64,000 bases of DNA from Devosia sp. FJ2-5-3 (GCF_029201545.1 NZ_CP104007.1:1646501-1710500); one strand, 5' to 3'; shown: positions 19,710 through 29,706, counted from the first letter of the stretch. Numbers and translations are program-made. Notes: generated by a model from the letters alone, not told the origin.

Positions 19710-20105
19710 ATGGCGCGTAACACAGCTGCTGCAAAGCCGGAGGCGGCCCCGCAGGTCCGCTCGCGCACGATGCGCCCGATCGATCTCGTACACCTGGCCA
19801 AGCAATGTCTTGGTGATGAAGGGCTGGAGCTGGAAATCCTGCGGCTCTTCGATACCACCATCGCCACTTATTATGCGCGGCTGCGTGCCGCGGCCACGCC
19901 CGAGCAGATCGCGATGAACCTTCACGCCATCAAGGGAGCCGCCTCGGGGGTTGGCGCCTGGACAATCGCCGACATGGCGGTTGCACTCGAAGCGGATATT
20001 CGCGGCGGACAGCCAATGGTGGCGGAGCGCGTCGACGATCTGGGTCTTGCTGTCGAAGATGTGCGCGGCTACATCGCCCGCCTGCTGGTCGGCGCGCCCG
20101 AATAA
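19710..20105 (+). CDS. Hpt domain phosphotransfer protein
   Basis: A 131-residue single-domain histidine phosphotransfer protein. The phosphorylation motif is NLHAIKGAASGVG, with His72 as the likely phospho-accepting residue, set in a helical bundle (LARQ-type helices before it, IADMAVALEADIRGG after it). Such proteins shuttle phosphate between hybrid kinases and response regulators. No kinase or receiver gene is adjacent, so the partners are unknown. ATG 19710 is preceded by GAGGAG; the longer frame from 19674 is not supported. Confidence 0.85.
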   Translation: MARNTAAAKPEAAPQVRSRTMRPIDLVHLAKQCLGDEGLELEILRLFDTTIATYYARLRAAATPEQIAMNLHAIKGAASGVGAWTIADMAVALEADIRGGQPMVAERVDDLGLAVEDVRGYIARLLVGAPE

Positions 20106-20217
20106 GGCGATCACGCGGCTGGTGTTTGACCGCGCTTGCGGCTTCTTTTATAGAGCCCGCACAGTTTAGTCGTTCGCGCCGGCCCTGGTCTGGCGCCCAC
20201 GAGGCCCGGTCGCTTCC

Positions 20218-21822
20218 ATGTCCCTATCGCCTTCCGTCGCCGAGGCCTCCCCTCGTGCCGCCCTTGAACCTTTCCGCACCCGCCGTACCTTTGCGATCAT
20301 TTCGCATCCGGACGCCGGCAAGACCACGCTGACCGAGCGCCTGTTGGCGGCGGCCGGCGCGATCCAGTCTGCCGGCGCCGTGCGCGGCAAGGCCGGGCAG
20401 CGTTCGACGCGCTCGGACTGGATGGAGATGGAGCAGCAGCGCGGCATTTCCATCACTTCGTCGGTGATGACCTTCGACTATGACGGGCTGACGCTCAATC
20501 TGCTCGATACGCCGGGCCACTCGGACTTTTCCGAGGACACCTACCGCACCCTCACGGCTGTCGATGCGGCCATCATGGTCATCGACGCCGCCAAGGGTAT
20601 CGAAGCCCAGACGCAAAAACTCTTTGAAGTGTGCCGCCTCCGCGACATCCCGATCATCACCTTCATCAACAAGGTGGACCGCGAGGGTATCGCGCCGCTC
20701 GATCTCATCGACGAAATCCAGAGCAAGCTCGCTCTCGATCTGACGCCGATACTCTGGCCGATCGGCATGGGTGTCGATTTCTTCGGCTATATCGATTTGC
20801 TGGAGAAGCGTGTCGTCAACCCGCAGGGCAAGCCGATCGCCGAATATGAGCAGCTCGAAGATTTGCTCGACGTATCGGCATTGGCGGACAACCCCGTGTT
20901 CATGACGGCGATCGAGACGCTGGAAATGGCACAGGCCATGCTGCCCAAGTTCGATCTCGAAACCTTCCATGCCGGCCATTTGAGCCCGGTCCTGTTCGGT
21001 TCGGCGCTGCGGGGCATCTCGGTGGCCGAACTCCTGCGCACATTGGGCGAGTGGGGTCCCGAGCCGCGGCCGCAGCCGGCATTGCCGGCCCCGATCCCGC
21101 CCTCGGACAAGAAGGTCACCGGTTTCGTATTCAAGGTGCAGGCGAACATGGACGCCAACCACCGCGACCGCATCGCCTTCGTGCGCCTTTGCTCGGGCAC
21201 CTTCACCCGCGGCATGCGCCTCAAGAATGTGCGCTCGGGCAAGGACATGGCCGTGTCCAACCCGATGTTCTTTTTCGGCAATAACCGCGAGCTGGCAGAA
21301 GAGGCCGTGGCCGGCGATATTGTGGGTATCCCCAATCACGGTACGCTCTCGGTCGGCGACACGCTGACCGAAGGCGCCAATATCAATGTGACGGGTATTC
21401 CGAACTTCGCGCCGGAAATCATCCGCCGCGTGCGCCTGACCGATCACATGAAGACCAAGCAGATGGCCAAGGCCCTCTCGGATCTGGCCGAGGAGGGTGT
21501 AACCCAGGTCTTCCGCCGCATGGTCGGTGCGGACTGGATCGTGGGCGTGGTCGGCCAGCTACAGCTCGAAGTGCTCGCCAGTCGCGTGGGCAAGGAATAT
21601 GGCGTGCCGATCACTTTCGAGCCCATGGGGTTCGAAGTGGCGCGTTGGGTCGAAAGCGACGATCCGGCCGAACTCAACCGCTTCATCACCGCCCAGAAGG
21701 TCAATATGGCCGAGGATCGCTCGGGCGCGCCGGTATTTCTCGCGCAGAACGCCTGGTGGGCCGATCGCGCCAAGCAGGATTGGCCCAAGATCCGCTTCCT
21801 CACCACCAAGGAACGGCATTGA
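20218..21822 (+). CDS. prfC: Peptide chain release factor 3
   Basis: A 534-residue translational GTPase that recycles RF1 and RF2 from the ribosome after termination. G motifs are SHPDAGKTTLTE (G1), the switch region QRGISITSSVM (G2), DTPGHSDFSEDT (G3) and FINKVDREG (G4, NKxD). The C-terminal domains and the LQLEVLASRV segment are typical of RF3 rather than EF-G. Length agrees with E. coli RF3. Its TGA overlaps the TTG start of the downstream methyltransferase gene. Confidence 0.97.
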   Translation: MSLSPSVAEASPRAALEPFRTRRTFAIISHPDAGKTTLTERLLAAAGAIQSAGAVRGKAGQRSTRSDWMEMEQQRGISITSSVMTFDYDGLTLNLLDTPGHSDFSEDTYRTLTAVDAAIMVIDAAKGIEAQTQKLFEVCRLRDIPIITFINKVDREGIAPLDLIDEIQSKLALDLTPILWPIGMGVDFFGYIDLLEKRVVNPQGKPIAEYEQLEDLLDVSALADNPVFMTAIETLEMAQAMLPKFDLETFHAGHLSPVLFGSALRGISVAELLRTLGEWGPEPRPQPALPAPIPPSDKKVTGFVFKVQANMDANHRDRIAFVRLCSGTFTRGMRLKNVRSGKDMAVSNPMFFFGNNRELAEEAVAGDIVGIPNHGTLSVGDTLTEGANINVTGIPNFAPEIIRRVRLTDHMKTKQMAKALSDLAEEGVTQVFRRMVGADWIVGVVGQLQLEVLASRVGKEYGVPITFEPMGFEVARWVESDDPAELNRFITAQKVNMAEDRSGAPVFLAQNAWWADRAKQDWPKIRFLTTKERH

Positions 21823-22991
21823 GCGCCCCCGACCGCATCGCCGAGTTCCTCGAGGCCGTCTCCGCGTCCTTCGCGGACGGCTCTTTGCTGAAACTCAAAT
21901 GCGGCGGCTACAACGGTCCGGAAGCCGAACTCAAATCGTTCGAGGCGCGAAAAGTCTCGATCAAGGCCGGCGAGCGCCTAAGCTTTGTGTTTCGCTACAA
22001 GACGCGCGACATCACCAAGAATTTCTCCATCGAGGAGGCGCGCGCCTTTCTGGGTGAGGCCCTCGGAACGATCTGGCGCAGCGCGCAGCTTGAGACGACA
22101 AATTTCGACATCAAGTTCGAGATCCAGGGCGACAAAATCCATTTCAAACGCCGGGCCGTGAGCGGCCGCGAGGCCGCGACGGCGAGCCACGACCGCACCA
22201 AGAACCGCCCCCTGACTGAAACCGACAAACCGTGGCTGCACGCCCTCGGCATCACCGGCAAGGACGGCGCCGTGCGCGCCGATGCGCAGGATAAATTCCG
22301 CCAGATCAACAAGATGGTTGAAATCTTTGCGCCCCTGATTCAGGGCCTTAAAGCAGAGAATCCGCGCATTCTCGATATGGGCGCGGGCAAGGGCTATCTC
22401 GATTTCGCGCTCTACGACTATCTCTCGGGCCAGGGCAAGAGCGCGGAGATCATCGGTGTCGAGCTGCGGCCCCAATTGGTCAGCGACGGCAACGCGACTG
22501 CCAAGGCGTCTGGCTTTGCCGGGTTGCGGTTCGAAGCCGGAAGCATTCTCGACTATGACGCCAGCGGCGCTGACGCGGTCATTGCGCTCCATGCCTGCGA
22601 CACGGCGACGGACGATGCCATTTTCCAGGGCATCAGGGCAGGGGCCGATCTCATCGCCGTGGCGCCCTGCTGCCACAAGCAGATCCGCCGCGAGATTGAG
22701 CGCGGACAGAGCGACGACCGCCTCGAGTTCCTCCTTCGCCACGGCACTTTCCTCGAAAAGCAGTCCGAGATGGTGACCGATGGTCTGCGCTCGCTGCTGC
22801 TCGAGGCCAGTGGCTATCGCACCAAGGTGTTCGAGTTCGTGTCCGATGCCCACACGCCCAAGAACAATCTGATCGTCGCGCAAAAGGGCAAGGCGCCCTC
22901 GCGTGAAGCGACACTGTCACGCATTGCCGAAGTGAAGGCGATGTTTGGTATAAGCCGGCACTACCTCGAAGGCCTGCTCGGCCTTTCCTGA
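21819..22991 (+). CDS. Class I SAM-dependent methyltransferase
   Basis: About 390 residues. The N-terminal ~150 residues are a separate domain (LKCGGYNGPEAELKSFEARKV, then FKRRAVSGREAATASHDRTKNRP). The C-terminal half carries the SAM-binding motif I ILDMGAGKGYLDFAL and later VIALHACDTATDDAI and APCCHKQIRREIE. The HACDTATDDA and PCCHKQ motifs recall the METTL25-like / DUF2431-neighbour methyltransferases, whose substrates are mostly undefined. The best start is TTG 21819, which overlaps the prfC stop as TTGA and has AAGGAA upstream. An ATG start would lie far inside the domain. Translational coupling with prfC hints at a ribosome- or RNA-related role, as an inference only. Confidence 0.8.
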   Translation: MSAPDRIAEFLEAVSASFADGSLLKLKCGGYNGPEAELKSFEARKVSIKAGERLSFVFRYKTRDITKNFSIEEARAFLGEALGTIWRSAQLETTNFDIKFEIQGDKIHFKRRAVSGREAATASHDRTKNRPLTETDKPWLHALGITGKDGAVRADAQDKFRQINKMVEIFAPLIQGLKAENPRILDMGAGKGYLDFALYDYLSGQGKSAEIIGVELRPQLVSDGNATAKASGFAGLRFEAGSILDYDASGADAVIALHACDTATDDAIFQGIRAGADLIAVAPCCHKQIRREIERGQSDDRLEFLLRHGTFLEKQSEMVTDGLRSLLLEASGYRTKVFEFVSDAHTPKNNLIVAQKGKAPSREATLSRIAEVKAMFGISRHYLEGLLGLS

Positions 22992-23040
22992 GCCGCTCCG
23001 AGCCCCTATATGGCTTGAGAACAGCAAGATCCTGAGACCC

Positions 23041-23361
23041 ATGACCAAAATCACTTTTGTTACCGCCAATGGCGAGCGCATCGAGACGGAAGCTGAAAAC
23101 GGCGCGACCGTCATGGAAACTGCCATCATGAATGCCGTTCCCGGCATCGTTGCCGAGTGCGGCGGCGCCTGCACCTGCGCGACGTGCCATGTCTATGTCG
23201 ACGATGCCTGGCGCGAGACAGTCGGCGGCCCGTCCTCGATGGAAGAGGACATGCTCGACTTTGCCTTCGACGTCCGCGACGAGAGCCGTCTCTCGTGCCA
23301 GATCAAGGTGCGCGACACTCTTGACGGGCTCGTCGTCCACGTGCCGACCCGCCAGGGCTGA
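23041..23361 (+). CDS. [2Fe-2S] ferredoxin, adrenodoxin/ISC type
   Basis: A 106-residue electron carrier. The cluster ligands are in ECGGACTCATCHVYV, spacing C-x5-C-x2-C, with the fourth cysteine in RLSCQIKV. The acidic helix SMEEDMLDFAFDV between them is the usual docking surface of vertebrate-type ferredoxins. It lies just upstream of the sulfur-assimilation genes and is paralogous to the ferredoxin at 29707, with the same length and layout. Its partner could be CysI, Fe-S assembly enzymes or a P450. Confidence 0.93.
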   Translation: MTKITFVTANGERIETEAENGATVMETAIMNAVPGIVAECGGACTCATCHVYVDDAWRETVGGPSSMEEDMLDFAFDVRDESRLSCQIKVRDTLDGLVVHVPTRQG

Positions 23362-23412
23362 GCCCCTTTTAAAGCAAAATTTTCTCTCGATGGGCCGGTC
23401 GAGGATTCATTT

Positions 23413-23440
23413 GGCGGCGCACCGGGTCTGGTGCGCCGCC
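23413..23440. promoter_or_regulatory. Perfect 11-bp inverted repeat upstream of cysG
   Basis: GGCGGCGCACC-gggtct-GGTGCGCCGCC is an uninterrupted hairpin about 50 bp after the ferredoxin stop and 107 bp before cysG. No T tract follows it on either strand. It may be a Rho-dependent or structural 3' end for the ferredoxin transcript, or a leader element for the cys operon. Confidence 0.5.
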
Positions 23441-23546
23441 CATTCCAATCCCTGTCGTGGCAGAGAAATATAAAAGCTATTGAATTTCAAAGTCTTGTGG
23501 CGAGGAGTGCGTTTGGATTAGTTTCCAGCATCTTTCGAACAGGATC

Positions 23547-24944
23547 ATGATGGGCAGTCTCAACACATTTCCGTTGAGTTTTAAGGTCAAGGGCAAGCGC
23601 ATAATCATCGTCGGCGGTGACGATGAGGCCCTCAACAAGGTCAGGTTGGTTTCTAAGACTACTGCTTCGATAGAGATTTACTCCCAGCACATCGAAGCTG
23701 ACTTCTCCCAGTTTCCTGCCAGCATTTTCGAGCGCGCCATCACCGCTGCCGACATCTTTGGCGCAGCTTTGGTCTTCGTTGCCGAAGAGAGTGCCGACGC
23801 AGAGCTGGCCAAGGCCGAAGCGCGGCGCCGCGGCATTCCGCTCAATGTCGTCGACGTCCCCGCCGAGTGCGATTTCTACACCCCGTCCATTGTCGATCGC
23901 GCGCCGCTGACCGTCGCCATCTCCACCGAAGGCGATGCCCCGGTGCTGGCGCGGCTGGTACGGGCGCAGATCGAAGCCTTGCTGTCTCCGGGCATCGGCA
24001 AAATCGCGAGTCTCGCCGGTGGGTTACGCCACAAGGTTGAGAGCCTGATTCAGGACGGTGCAGCCCGTCGTCGCTTCTACGAGGACCTCGTCACCTCGCC
24101 CGCCATCGAGCGCGCCAGACTTGCCGGCGAAGGCAATGCAGAGGCCGAAAAGCTTCTGGCCGCCCATGCGGCTGGGGGCAGGGGCGCGGGCGTCGTCTGG
24201 CTGATTGGCGCGGGCCCGGGCTCCGAAGACCTCCTCACCCTGCGTGCCCAGCGCCTGCTGCAGCAGGCAGACGTCATCGTTCACGATCAGCTTGTCCCTG
24301 CCGCCGTCGTCGAGATGGGCCGCCGCGACGCAGAGCAGATTTCCGTCGGCAAGGCCAAGGGGCACCATTCCTTCAGCCAGGCCCAGATCAACACGCTGCT
24401 CGTGCGCCTTGCCGGCGAAGGCAAGAAAGTCGCCCGGCTAAAATCCGGCGATCCGATGATCTTCGGTCGGGCCGGCGAAGAGATCGCTGCACTGCGCAAG
24501 GCAGGCTTTGCCTACGAGATCGTGCCGGGCGTCAGCGCTGCTCTGGCCGCCGCCTCCGACACGGCTACGCCGGTCACCCTCCGAAAAGTCTCGAGCGGTT
24601 TTGTCATGGCAACGGCCCATGGCGCCGACGACGGCGATCTCGCCCATTGGGCGGCGCTGGCGCAGTCCGGGCTGACGCTGGCGCTCTACATGGGCAAGTC
24701 CATCGCGGCCGAGACCGCCGGCCGCCTCATCGCCCATGGTGCGGAAGCCGATCTTCCGATTGGCATCGTGGTCAATGCGGGGCGTGCCGACAGCCGCAAT
24801 TATTCCGGCACGCTTGGCGCTGTGGCGCAGGGTGTCGTCGATTTTCCCGATGGTCCGGCGGTGATCCTCATCGGCCGTGCGATCGCGTCGGGTGACTGGT
24901 CCGCGACAGCGGCCGCCGCCCAAAATAGTTTCAAGGTAGCGTGA
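23547..24944 (+). CDS. cysG: Siroheme synthase: precorrin-2 dehydrogenase/ferrochelatase plus uroporphyrinogen-III C-methyltransferase
   Basis: A 465-residue bifunctional enzyme that makes siroheme, the cofactor of CysI. Residues ~1-150 form the NAD-binding dehydrogenase/chelatase part (FKVKGKRIIIVGGDDEALNKVRLV, then TPSIVDRAPLTVAISTEG). Residues ~215-455 are the SAM-dependent methyltransferase (VVWLIGAGPGSEDLLTLRAQRLL, IVHDQLV, RLKSGDPMIFGRAGEE, YEIVPGVSAALAA, ALYMGK). It starts ATGATG at 23547/23550 after AGGA; either could be used. The DUF2849 gene follows after three bases, so this is the first gene of the cys operon. Confidence 0.95.
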   Translation: MMGSLNTFPLSFKVKGKRIIIVGGDDEALNKVRLVSKTTASIEIYSQHIEADFSQFPASIFERAITAADIFGAALVFVAEESADAELAKAEARRRGIPLNVVDVPAECDFYTPSIVDRAPLTVAISTEGDAPVLARLVRAQIEALLSPGIGKIASLAGGLRHKVESLIQDGAARRRFYEDLVTSPAIERARLAGEGNAEAEKLLAAHAAGGRGAGVVWLIGAGPGSEDLLTLRAQRLLQQADVIVHDQLVPAAVVEMGRRDAEQISVGKAKGHHSFSQAQINTLLVRLAGEGKKVARLKSGDPMIFGRAGEEIAALRKAGFAYEIVPGVSAALAAASDTATPVTLRKVSSGFVMATAHGADDGDLAHWAALAQSGLTLALYMGKSIAAETAGRLIAHGAEADLPIGIVVNAGRADSRNYSGTLGAVAQGVVDFPDGPAVILIGRAIASGDWSATAAAAQNSFKVA

Positions 24945-24947
24945 CAT

Positions 24948-25271
24948 ATGGAAATCCTGACCGGTAACGAATTGGTTTCGGGCGCTGCGGTCTATCTCCG
25001 CGCCGATGGCGTCTGGGGCGAGGAGCTGCAGGCTTCCCGCCTCTTCGACAAGGACCAGACCGCCGAGCGCGACGCCGCCATTGCCGCCACCAAGGCGACG
25101 GGCCGCATCGTCAGTCTAGAAATCGAAGAAATCGACCAGGTCGACGGGGTGATCGTGCCCCGCCGCCTGCGCGAACGCATCCGGGCTGCGGGCCCCACCG
25201 CACCCCTCACTCTCAACGGGCAGGCTTACGACCGCCAGCATCTGGATCAGGACGGTCATGTATCGATATGA
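24948..25271 (+). CDS. DUF2849 domain protein of the sulfite reductase operon
   Basis: A 107-residue protein of the DUF2849 family, found almost always between cysG and cysI in alphaproteobacteria. It has no signal peptide or cysteine. Visible segments are ELVSGAAVYLRADGVWGEEL and DGVIVPRRLRERIRAAGP. It overlaps the start of cysI by 14 bases, implying coupled translation. Its molecular role is not established; a helper of the sulfite reductase is the natural inference. Confidence 0.88.
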   Translation: MEILTGNELVSGAAVYLRADGVWGEELQASRLFDKDQTAERDAAIAATKATGRIVSLEIEEIDQVDGVIVPRRLRERIRAAGPTAPLTLNGQAYDRQHLDQDGHVSI

Positions 25272-26916
25272 CGAATTCGACGCGGCCTTTGTCATGGGCC
25301 GCACCGCGCAGTTTGCCGATCAGGTAAAGCGCCGCCTCTCTGGCGAACTCAGCGAGGACCAGTTCCGGCCGCTGCGGCTGATGAACGGGCTCTATCTGCA
25401 GCTGCACGCCTATATGCTGCGCATCGCCGTGCCCTATGGCACGATGAACTCGCGCCAGATGCGCAAGCTGGCCTACATCGCGCGCACCTATGACCGCGGC
25501 TATGGCCACTTCACCACGCGGCAGAACATCCAGTTCAACTGGCCCAAGCTCAAGGACATTCCTGCGATCCTCGAGGAACTGGCATCGGTCGAGATGCACG
25601 CCATCCAGACCTCGGGCAATTGCATCCGCAATGTCACGACGGACCAGTTCGCCGGTGCCGCCGCCGACGAGATCATCGATCCGCGTCCAATCGCCGAAAT
25701 CCTGCGCCAGTGGTCGAGCCTCCACCCGGAGTTCTCCTACCTGCCGCGCAAATTCAAGATCGCCATCACAGGCTCGCCCAATGACCGCGCCGCCATTCGC
25801 TTCCACGATATCGGCCTCCAGGCCGCTGTGAACGGGGCAGGCGAGATCGGCTGGGAAGTCTGGGTTGGCGGTGGCCTTGGCCGCACGCCGATGATCGCCA
25901 AGCTGATCAATGCCTTCGTGCCCAACGAGCATCTGCTCGCCTATCTCGAAAGCATCATGCGGGTCTACAACCGCTATGGTCGCCGGGATAACAAGTACAA
26001 GGCGCGCATCAAGATTCTCGTCCATGAAGAGGGTCTTGAAAGCATCAAGGGGCAGGTGGAAGCCGAGTTTGCCGAAGTGCGCGGTGGCGTTCTGACCCTG
26101 CCGCAGGAAGAACTCGACCGGATCACCGCCTATTTCGCGCCACCCGATTTCGCCGACCGCTCCGGCGACAAAATCGACGTGGCCTATCAGTCGATCATCG
26201 ACCCCGCCTATGGCCGGTGGCTCGATAATAATCTCCATCCGCACCGCGTGACCGGCTACGCATCGGTTACGGTTTCACTCAAGCCCATCGGCGGTGCACC
26301 GGGCGACGCCACCGACGTCCAGATGGACGTGGTTGCGGACCTCGCGGAAAAATACTCCCACGACGAGCTGCGCGTCACCCACGAGCAGAACCTCGTTCTG
26401 CCGCATGTCGCCATCGCCGATCTGCGGGCGGTGTATGACGTTCTGGTTGCCAATGGCTTGGCCGAGGGCAACAACAATCTCATCACCGACATGATCTGCT
26501 GCCCAGGTCTGGACTTCTGCGCTCTGGCCAATGCCCGCTCGATCCCGATCGCGCAGGAAATCTCCAAGGCCTTTGCCGCGCCCGAACGGCAGAAGGAAAT
26601 CGGCGATCTCAAGATCAAGATTTCCGGCTGCATCAATGCCTGCGGCCACCACCATGTCGGCCATATCGGCATTCTGGGCGTCGAGAAGAAGGGCGGCGAG
26701 CTCTATCAGATCACGCTCGGCGGAGACGCCACCGAGAACGCTGCCGTGGGCAAGATCATCGGCCCCGGCTTCGAGGCTGAGCGCGTACCTGCCGCGATCG
26801 AAAAGCTCGTTGATTTCTACATCGCCAATCGGACGAGTGCCGAAGAACCCTTCCTCGCCGCCTATCGCCGCCTCGGCGAAGCCCCGTTCAAGGAGGCACT
26901 GTATGGTGCAGCCTGA
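25258..26916 (+). CDS. cysI: Sulfite reductase hemoprotein (siroheme / [4Fe-4S])
   Basis: A 552-residue assimilatory enzyme reducing sulfite to sulfide with six electrons. The siroheme-bridged cluster ligands are Cys415 and Cys421 in CCPGLDFCALAN and Cys458 and Cys462 in SGCINACGHHH. The two ferrodoxin-like repeats (LYLQLHAYMLRIAVPYG and the second near LAEKYSHDELRVTHEQN) are recognisable. RQNIQFNWPKL and QTSGNCIRNVTTDQFAG place it with sulfite rather than nitrite reductases, though the two are close. There is no CysJ flavoprotein in the window, so reduced ferredoxin is the likely electron donor. Confidence 0.93.
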   Translation: MYRYDEFDAAFVMGRTAQFADQVKRRLSGELSEDQFRPLRLMNGLYLQLHAYMLRIAVPYGTMNSRQMRKLAYIARTYDRGYGHFTTRQNIQFNWPKLKDIPAILEELASVEMHAIQTSGNCIRNVTTDQFAGAAADEIIDPRPIAEILRQWSSLHPEFSYLPRKFKIAITGSPNDRAAIRFHDIGLQAAVNGAGEIGWEVWVGGGLGRTPMIAKLINAFVPNEHLLAYLESIMRVYNRYGRRDNKYKARIKILVHEEGLESIKGQVEAEFAEVRGGVLTLPQEELDRITAYFAPPDFADRSGDKIDVAYQSIIDPAYGRWLDNNLHPHRVTGYASVTVSLKPIGGAPGDATDVQMDVVADLAEKYSHDELRVTHEQNLVLPHVAIADLRAVYDVLVANGLAEGNNNLITDMICCPGLDFCALANARSIPIAQEISKAFAAPERQKEIGDLKIKISGCINACGHHHVGHIGILGVEKKGGELYQITLGGDATENAAVGKIIGPGFEAERVPAAIEKLVDFYIANRTSAEEPFLAAYRRLGEAPFKEALYGAA

Positions 26917-26927
26917 TGCCTCTTTCA

Positions 26928-27060
26928 CCTCTCCCCTGAGGGGAGAGGTCGACGCTCTTGCGTCGGGTGAGGGGTTCAGCGCTGTCCTGTGCGCGGTGCT
27001 CTTCCCCGACACCGAACCCCTCACCCCGACCCTCTCCCTTCAGGGGCGAGGGGGCGATAG
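26928..27060. repeat. REP/BIME-like palindromic element between cysI and cysH
   Basis: Two inward-facing arms: GGGTGAGGGGTTC at 26965-26977 and its exact reverse complement at 27014-27026. Each is flanked by a smaller hairpin (CTCTCCCCTGAGGGGAGAG on the left). This is the usual build of intergenic REP pairs in alphaproteobacteria. It may act as an mRNA-stabilising or attenuating element inside the cys operon. Confidence 0.75.
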
Positions 27061-27095
27061 ATTCGCTCGTTCCGCTCCTCTTTGGGAGACTCTCC

Positions 27096-28370
27096 ATGGC
27101 CTTGCCTAAACTCGCCCCCGTGCCGGTGGCCAATGACAAGCTCCGTGCGCTTGGCATCCTGGCGCTCAACGGCATGTTCGACGAAATGGACGCTGTCGGC
27201 GTGCTGCGCTATGCGGTGGCCGAAGTCTTGCCGGGCGATCTGGCCATCGTGTCGTCCTTCGGCGCTGACTCGGCGGTGCTGCTGCACATGGTCGCCCAGG
27301 TCGATCCGTCCATGCCGGTCTATTTCCTCGAGACGGGCAAGCATTTCGCCGAGACGCTGGACTATGTCGAGACGCTGAAAAAGCAGTTCGGCCTCATCAA
27401 TGTCCACGGCATCCATCCCGATCCGGCCGATATCAAGCGCTTCGATCCGCATGGCGATCTGTGGGAAACGGATCCCGACAGCTGCTGCCATATCCGCAAG
27501 ACCGAGCCGCTGGAGCCGATCACCGAGCAATATGGTGGCTGGGTGACGGGCCGGAAGCGCTACCAGACCAAGGAGCGCGGCGTGCTGCCGCATTTCGAAT
27601 TGACCAGCGATGATCGCATCAAGGTCAATCCGCTGGCCTATTTCTCCGATGCCGACGTCGTCGAATATCGGCAGAAGCACAACTTGCCCGAGCACCCGCT
27701 CTATGCCAAAGGCTACAAGTCCATTGGCTGCGCCCCCTGCACCTCGATCGTTGCCGAGGGCGAGGATCCGCGCGCCGGACGGTGGCGCGGCCTCAACAAG
27801 AAGGAATGCGGCATCCATTATGATTTCAGTGGAGCGATCGCCAATCCGATGACTGCCGCAAACCGCCATACGCTGTGGAAAGATGGCGCCTTCATCGCCG
27901 ATCCATTCAAGGATTGGGAAGAGGGCACCAACCCGTCGGAAGCGCGCTACGTGCACGTGCCCCTGGCCGTGTTCCTTGCCAATCACGCCGAATTCCTCGC
28001 CAATCCCCACCCGCTGGGGCTTGTTGTCGCGCCGGGCGAGAAGATCGAGGACGCTGCCGACGACCTCTCCCGCTTTGTCTCGATCGCCATCAAATTCCCG
28101 GCCTTCAGTGATGGCAGAGGTTATTCGACGGCGCGCCTGCTCGCTGAACGGCTGAAATATGCCGGAGAAATCAGGGCTGTAGGCGATGTCCTTCAGGATC
28201 AGATTCCGCTGATGCGGCGCTGCGGCATCAATGCGCTGGTGGTCACCCACGAGCCCACGCGGCAGGCATTGATCGAAAACCGATTGCCAGAAGTGGCCGT
28301 ATTCTATCAGCCGGTTGGCGTGACGGAAATTCCGTTGGGGACCCGCCCCTTCCTTCGTCGTGTTTCCTAG
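27096..28370 (+). CDS. cysH: Adenylyl-sulfate reductase CysH fused to a C-terminal DUF934 domain
   Basis: A 424-residue two-domain protein. Residues 1-241 are a thioredoxin-dependent APS reductase that makes sulfite. They hold the PP-loop-like SSFGADSAVLLHM, the [4Fe-4S] ligand pairs Cys130-Cys131 (SCCHIRKTEP) and Cys212-x2-Cys215 (IGCAPCTS), and the catalytic Cys238 in ECGIH where CysH normally ends. Residues ~256-424 continue as DUF934, usually a separate protein encoded next to cysH: WKDGAFIADPF, FPAFSDGRGYSTARLLAERL, EIRAVGDVLQDQIPLMRRCGINAL. The two cluster pairs argue for APS rather than PAPS as substrate. ATG 27096 has GGGAG upstream. It follows cysI after the REP element. Confidence 0.92.
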   Translation: MALPKLAPVPVANDKLRALGILALNGMFDEMDAVGVLRYAVAEVLPGDLAIVSSFGADSAVLLHMVAQVDPSMPVYFLETGKHFAETLDYVETLKKQFGLINVHGIHPDPADIKRFDPHGDLWETDPDSCCHIRKTEPLEPITEQYGGWVTGRKRYQTKERGVLPHFELTSDDRIKVNPLAYFSDADVVEYRQKHNLPEHPLYAKGYKSIGCAPCTSIVAEGEDPRAGRWRGLNKKECGIHYDFSGAIANPMTAANRHTLWKDGAFIADPFKDWEEGTNPSEARYVHVPLAVFLANHAEFLANPHPLGLVVAPGEKIEDAADDLSRFVSIAIKFPAFSDGRGYSTARLLAERLKYAGEIRAVGDVLQDQIPLMRRCGINALVVTHEPTRQALIENRLPEVAVFYQPVGVTEIPLGTRPFLRRVS

Positions 28371-28399
28371 GCTAAGTGGATAGCACACATCATATTAGT

Positions 28400-28472
28400 G
28401 CCGTGATATCCCGCGTCCGCGGGAACACGCGGTTTCCCTAAACACATATTCCCCTTCTCGCGGGAATGATGC
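28400..28472. repeat. Degenerate REP-like palindromic element
   Basis: Contains CCCGCGTCCGCGGG and, 45 bp on, CTCGCGGGAATGAT, resembling the better preserved element at 29558-29626. Lies between cysH and the reductase gene. Confidence 0.5.
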
Positions 28473-28498
28473 CGGGGCAGTCAGGGCGCCTCGGTTAG

Positions 28499-29539
<1,041 letters not shown>

Positions 29540-29557
29540 GGGCTGATACAATCACGG

Positions 29558-29626
29558 TGTCATCCCCGCGCAAGCGGGGACCTCCGTTTCCATAAAACAG
29601 GGGGTTCCCGCCTGCGCGGGAATGAC
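29558..29626. repeat. REP/BIME-like palindromic element
   Basis: Begins GTCATCCCCGCGCAAGCGGGG and ends in the mirror arm (TTCCCGCCTGCGCGGGAA then TGAC). The outer ends GTCAT/ATGAC are also complementary. Typical alphaproteobacterial intergenic repeat, about 20 bp after the reductase stop. Confidence 0.8.
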
Positions 29627-29683
29627 CTGGCGTGTGGGGCTGTGCTGCGCTCTTGCGCGGCTGGCCCATTGGGCGTTATTCAC

Positions 29684-29703
29684 GGCCCGCTGTTGAGGAG
29701 CGA
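29684..29703 (+). promoter_or_regulatory. 20-base leader shared with the phoX-like gene, including the ribosome binding site
   Basis: The 20 bases immediately before this ferredoxin gene (GGCCCGCTGTTGAGGAGCGA) recur exactly at 33467-33486, each three bases before an ATG. The GAGGAG is the ribosome binding site; the upstream CCCGCTGTT half is not explained by it. Confidence 0.6.
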
Positions 29704-29706
29704 CCC

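Noticed and set aside
20224..21447. Minus-strand frame of ~400 codons opposite prfC
   Set aside because: Antisense shadow of a complete release factor 3 gene.
26904..27109. Small frame between cysI and cysH that could be a DUF934 gene remnant
   Set aside because: Its sequence is produced by the REP-like palindrome. A complete DUF934 domain is found fused to CysH instead.
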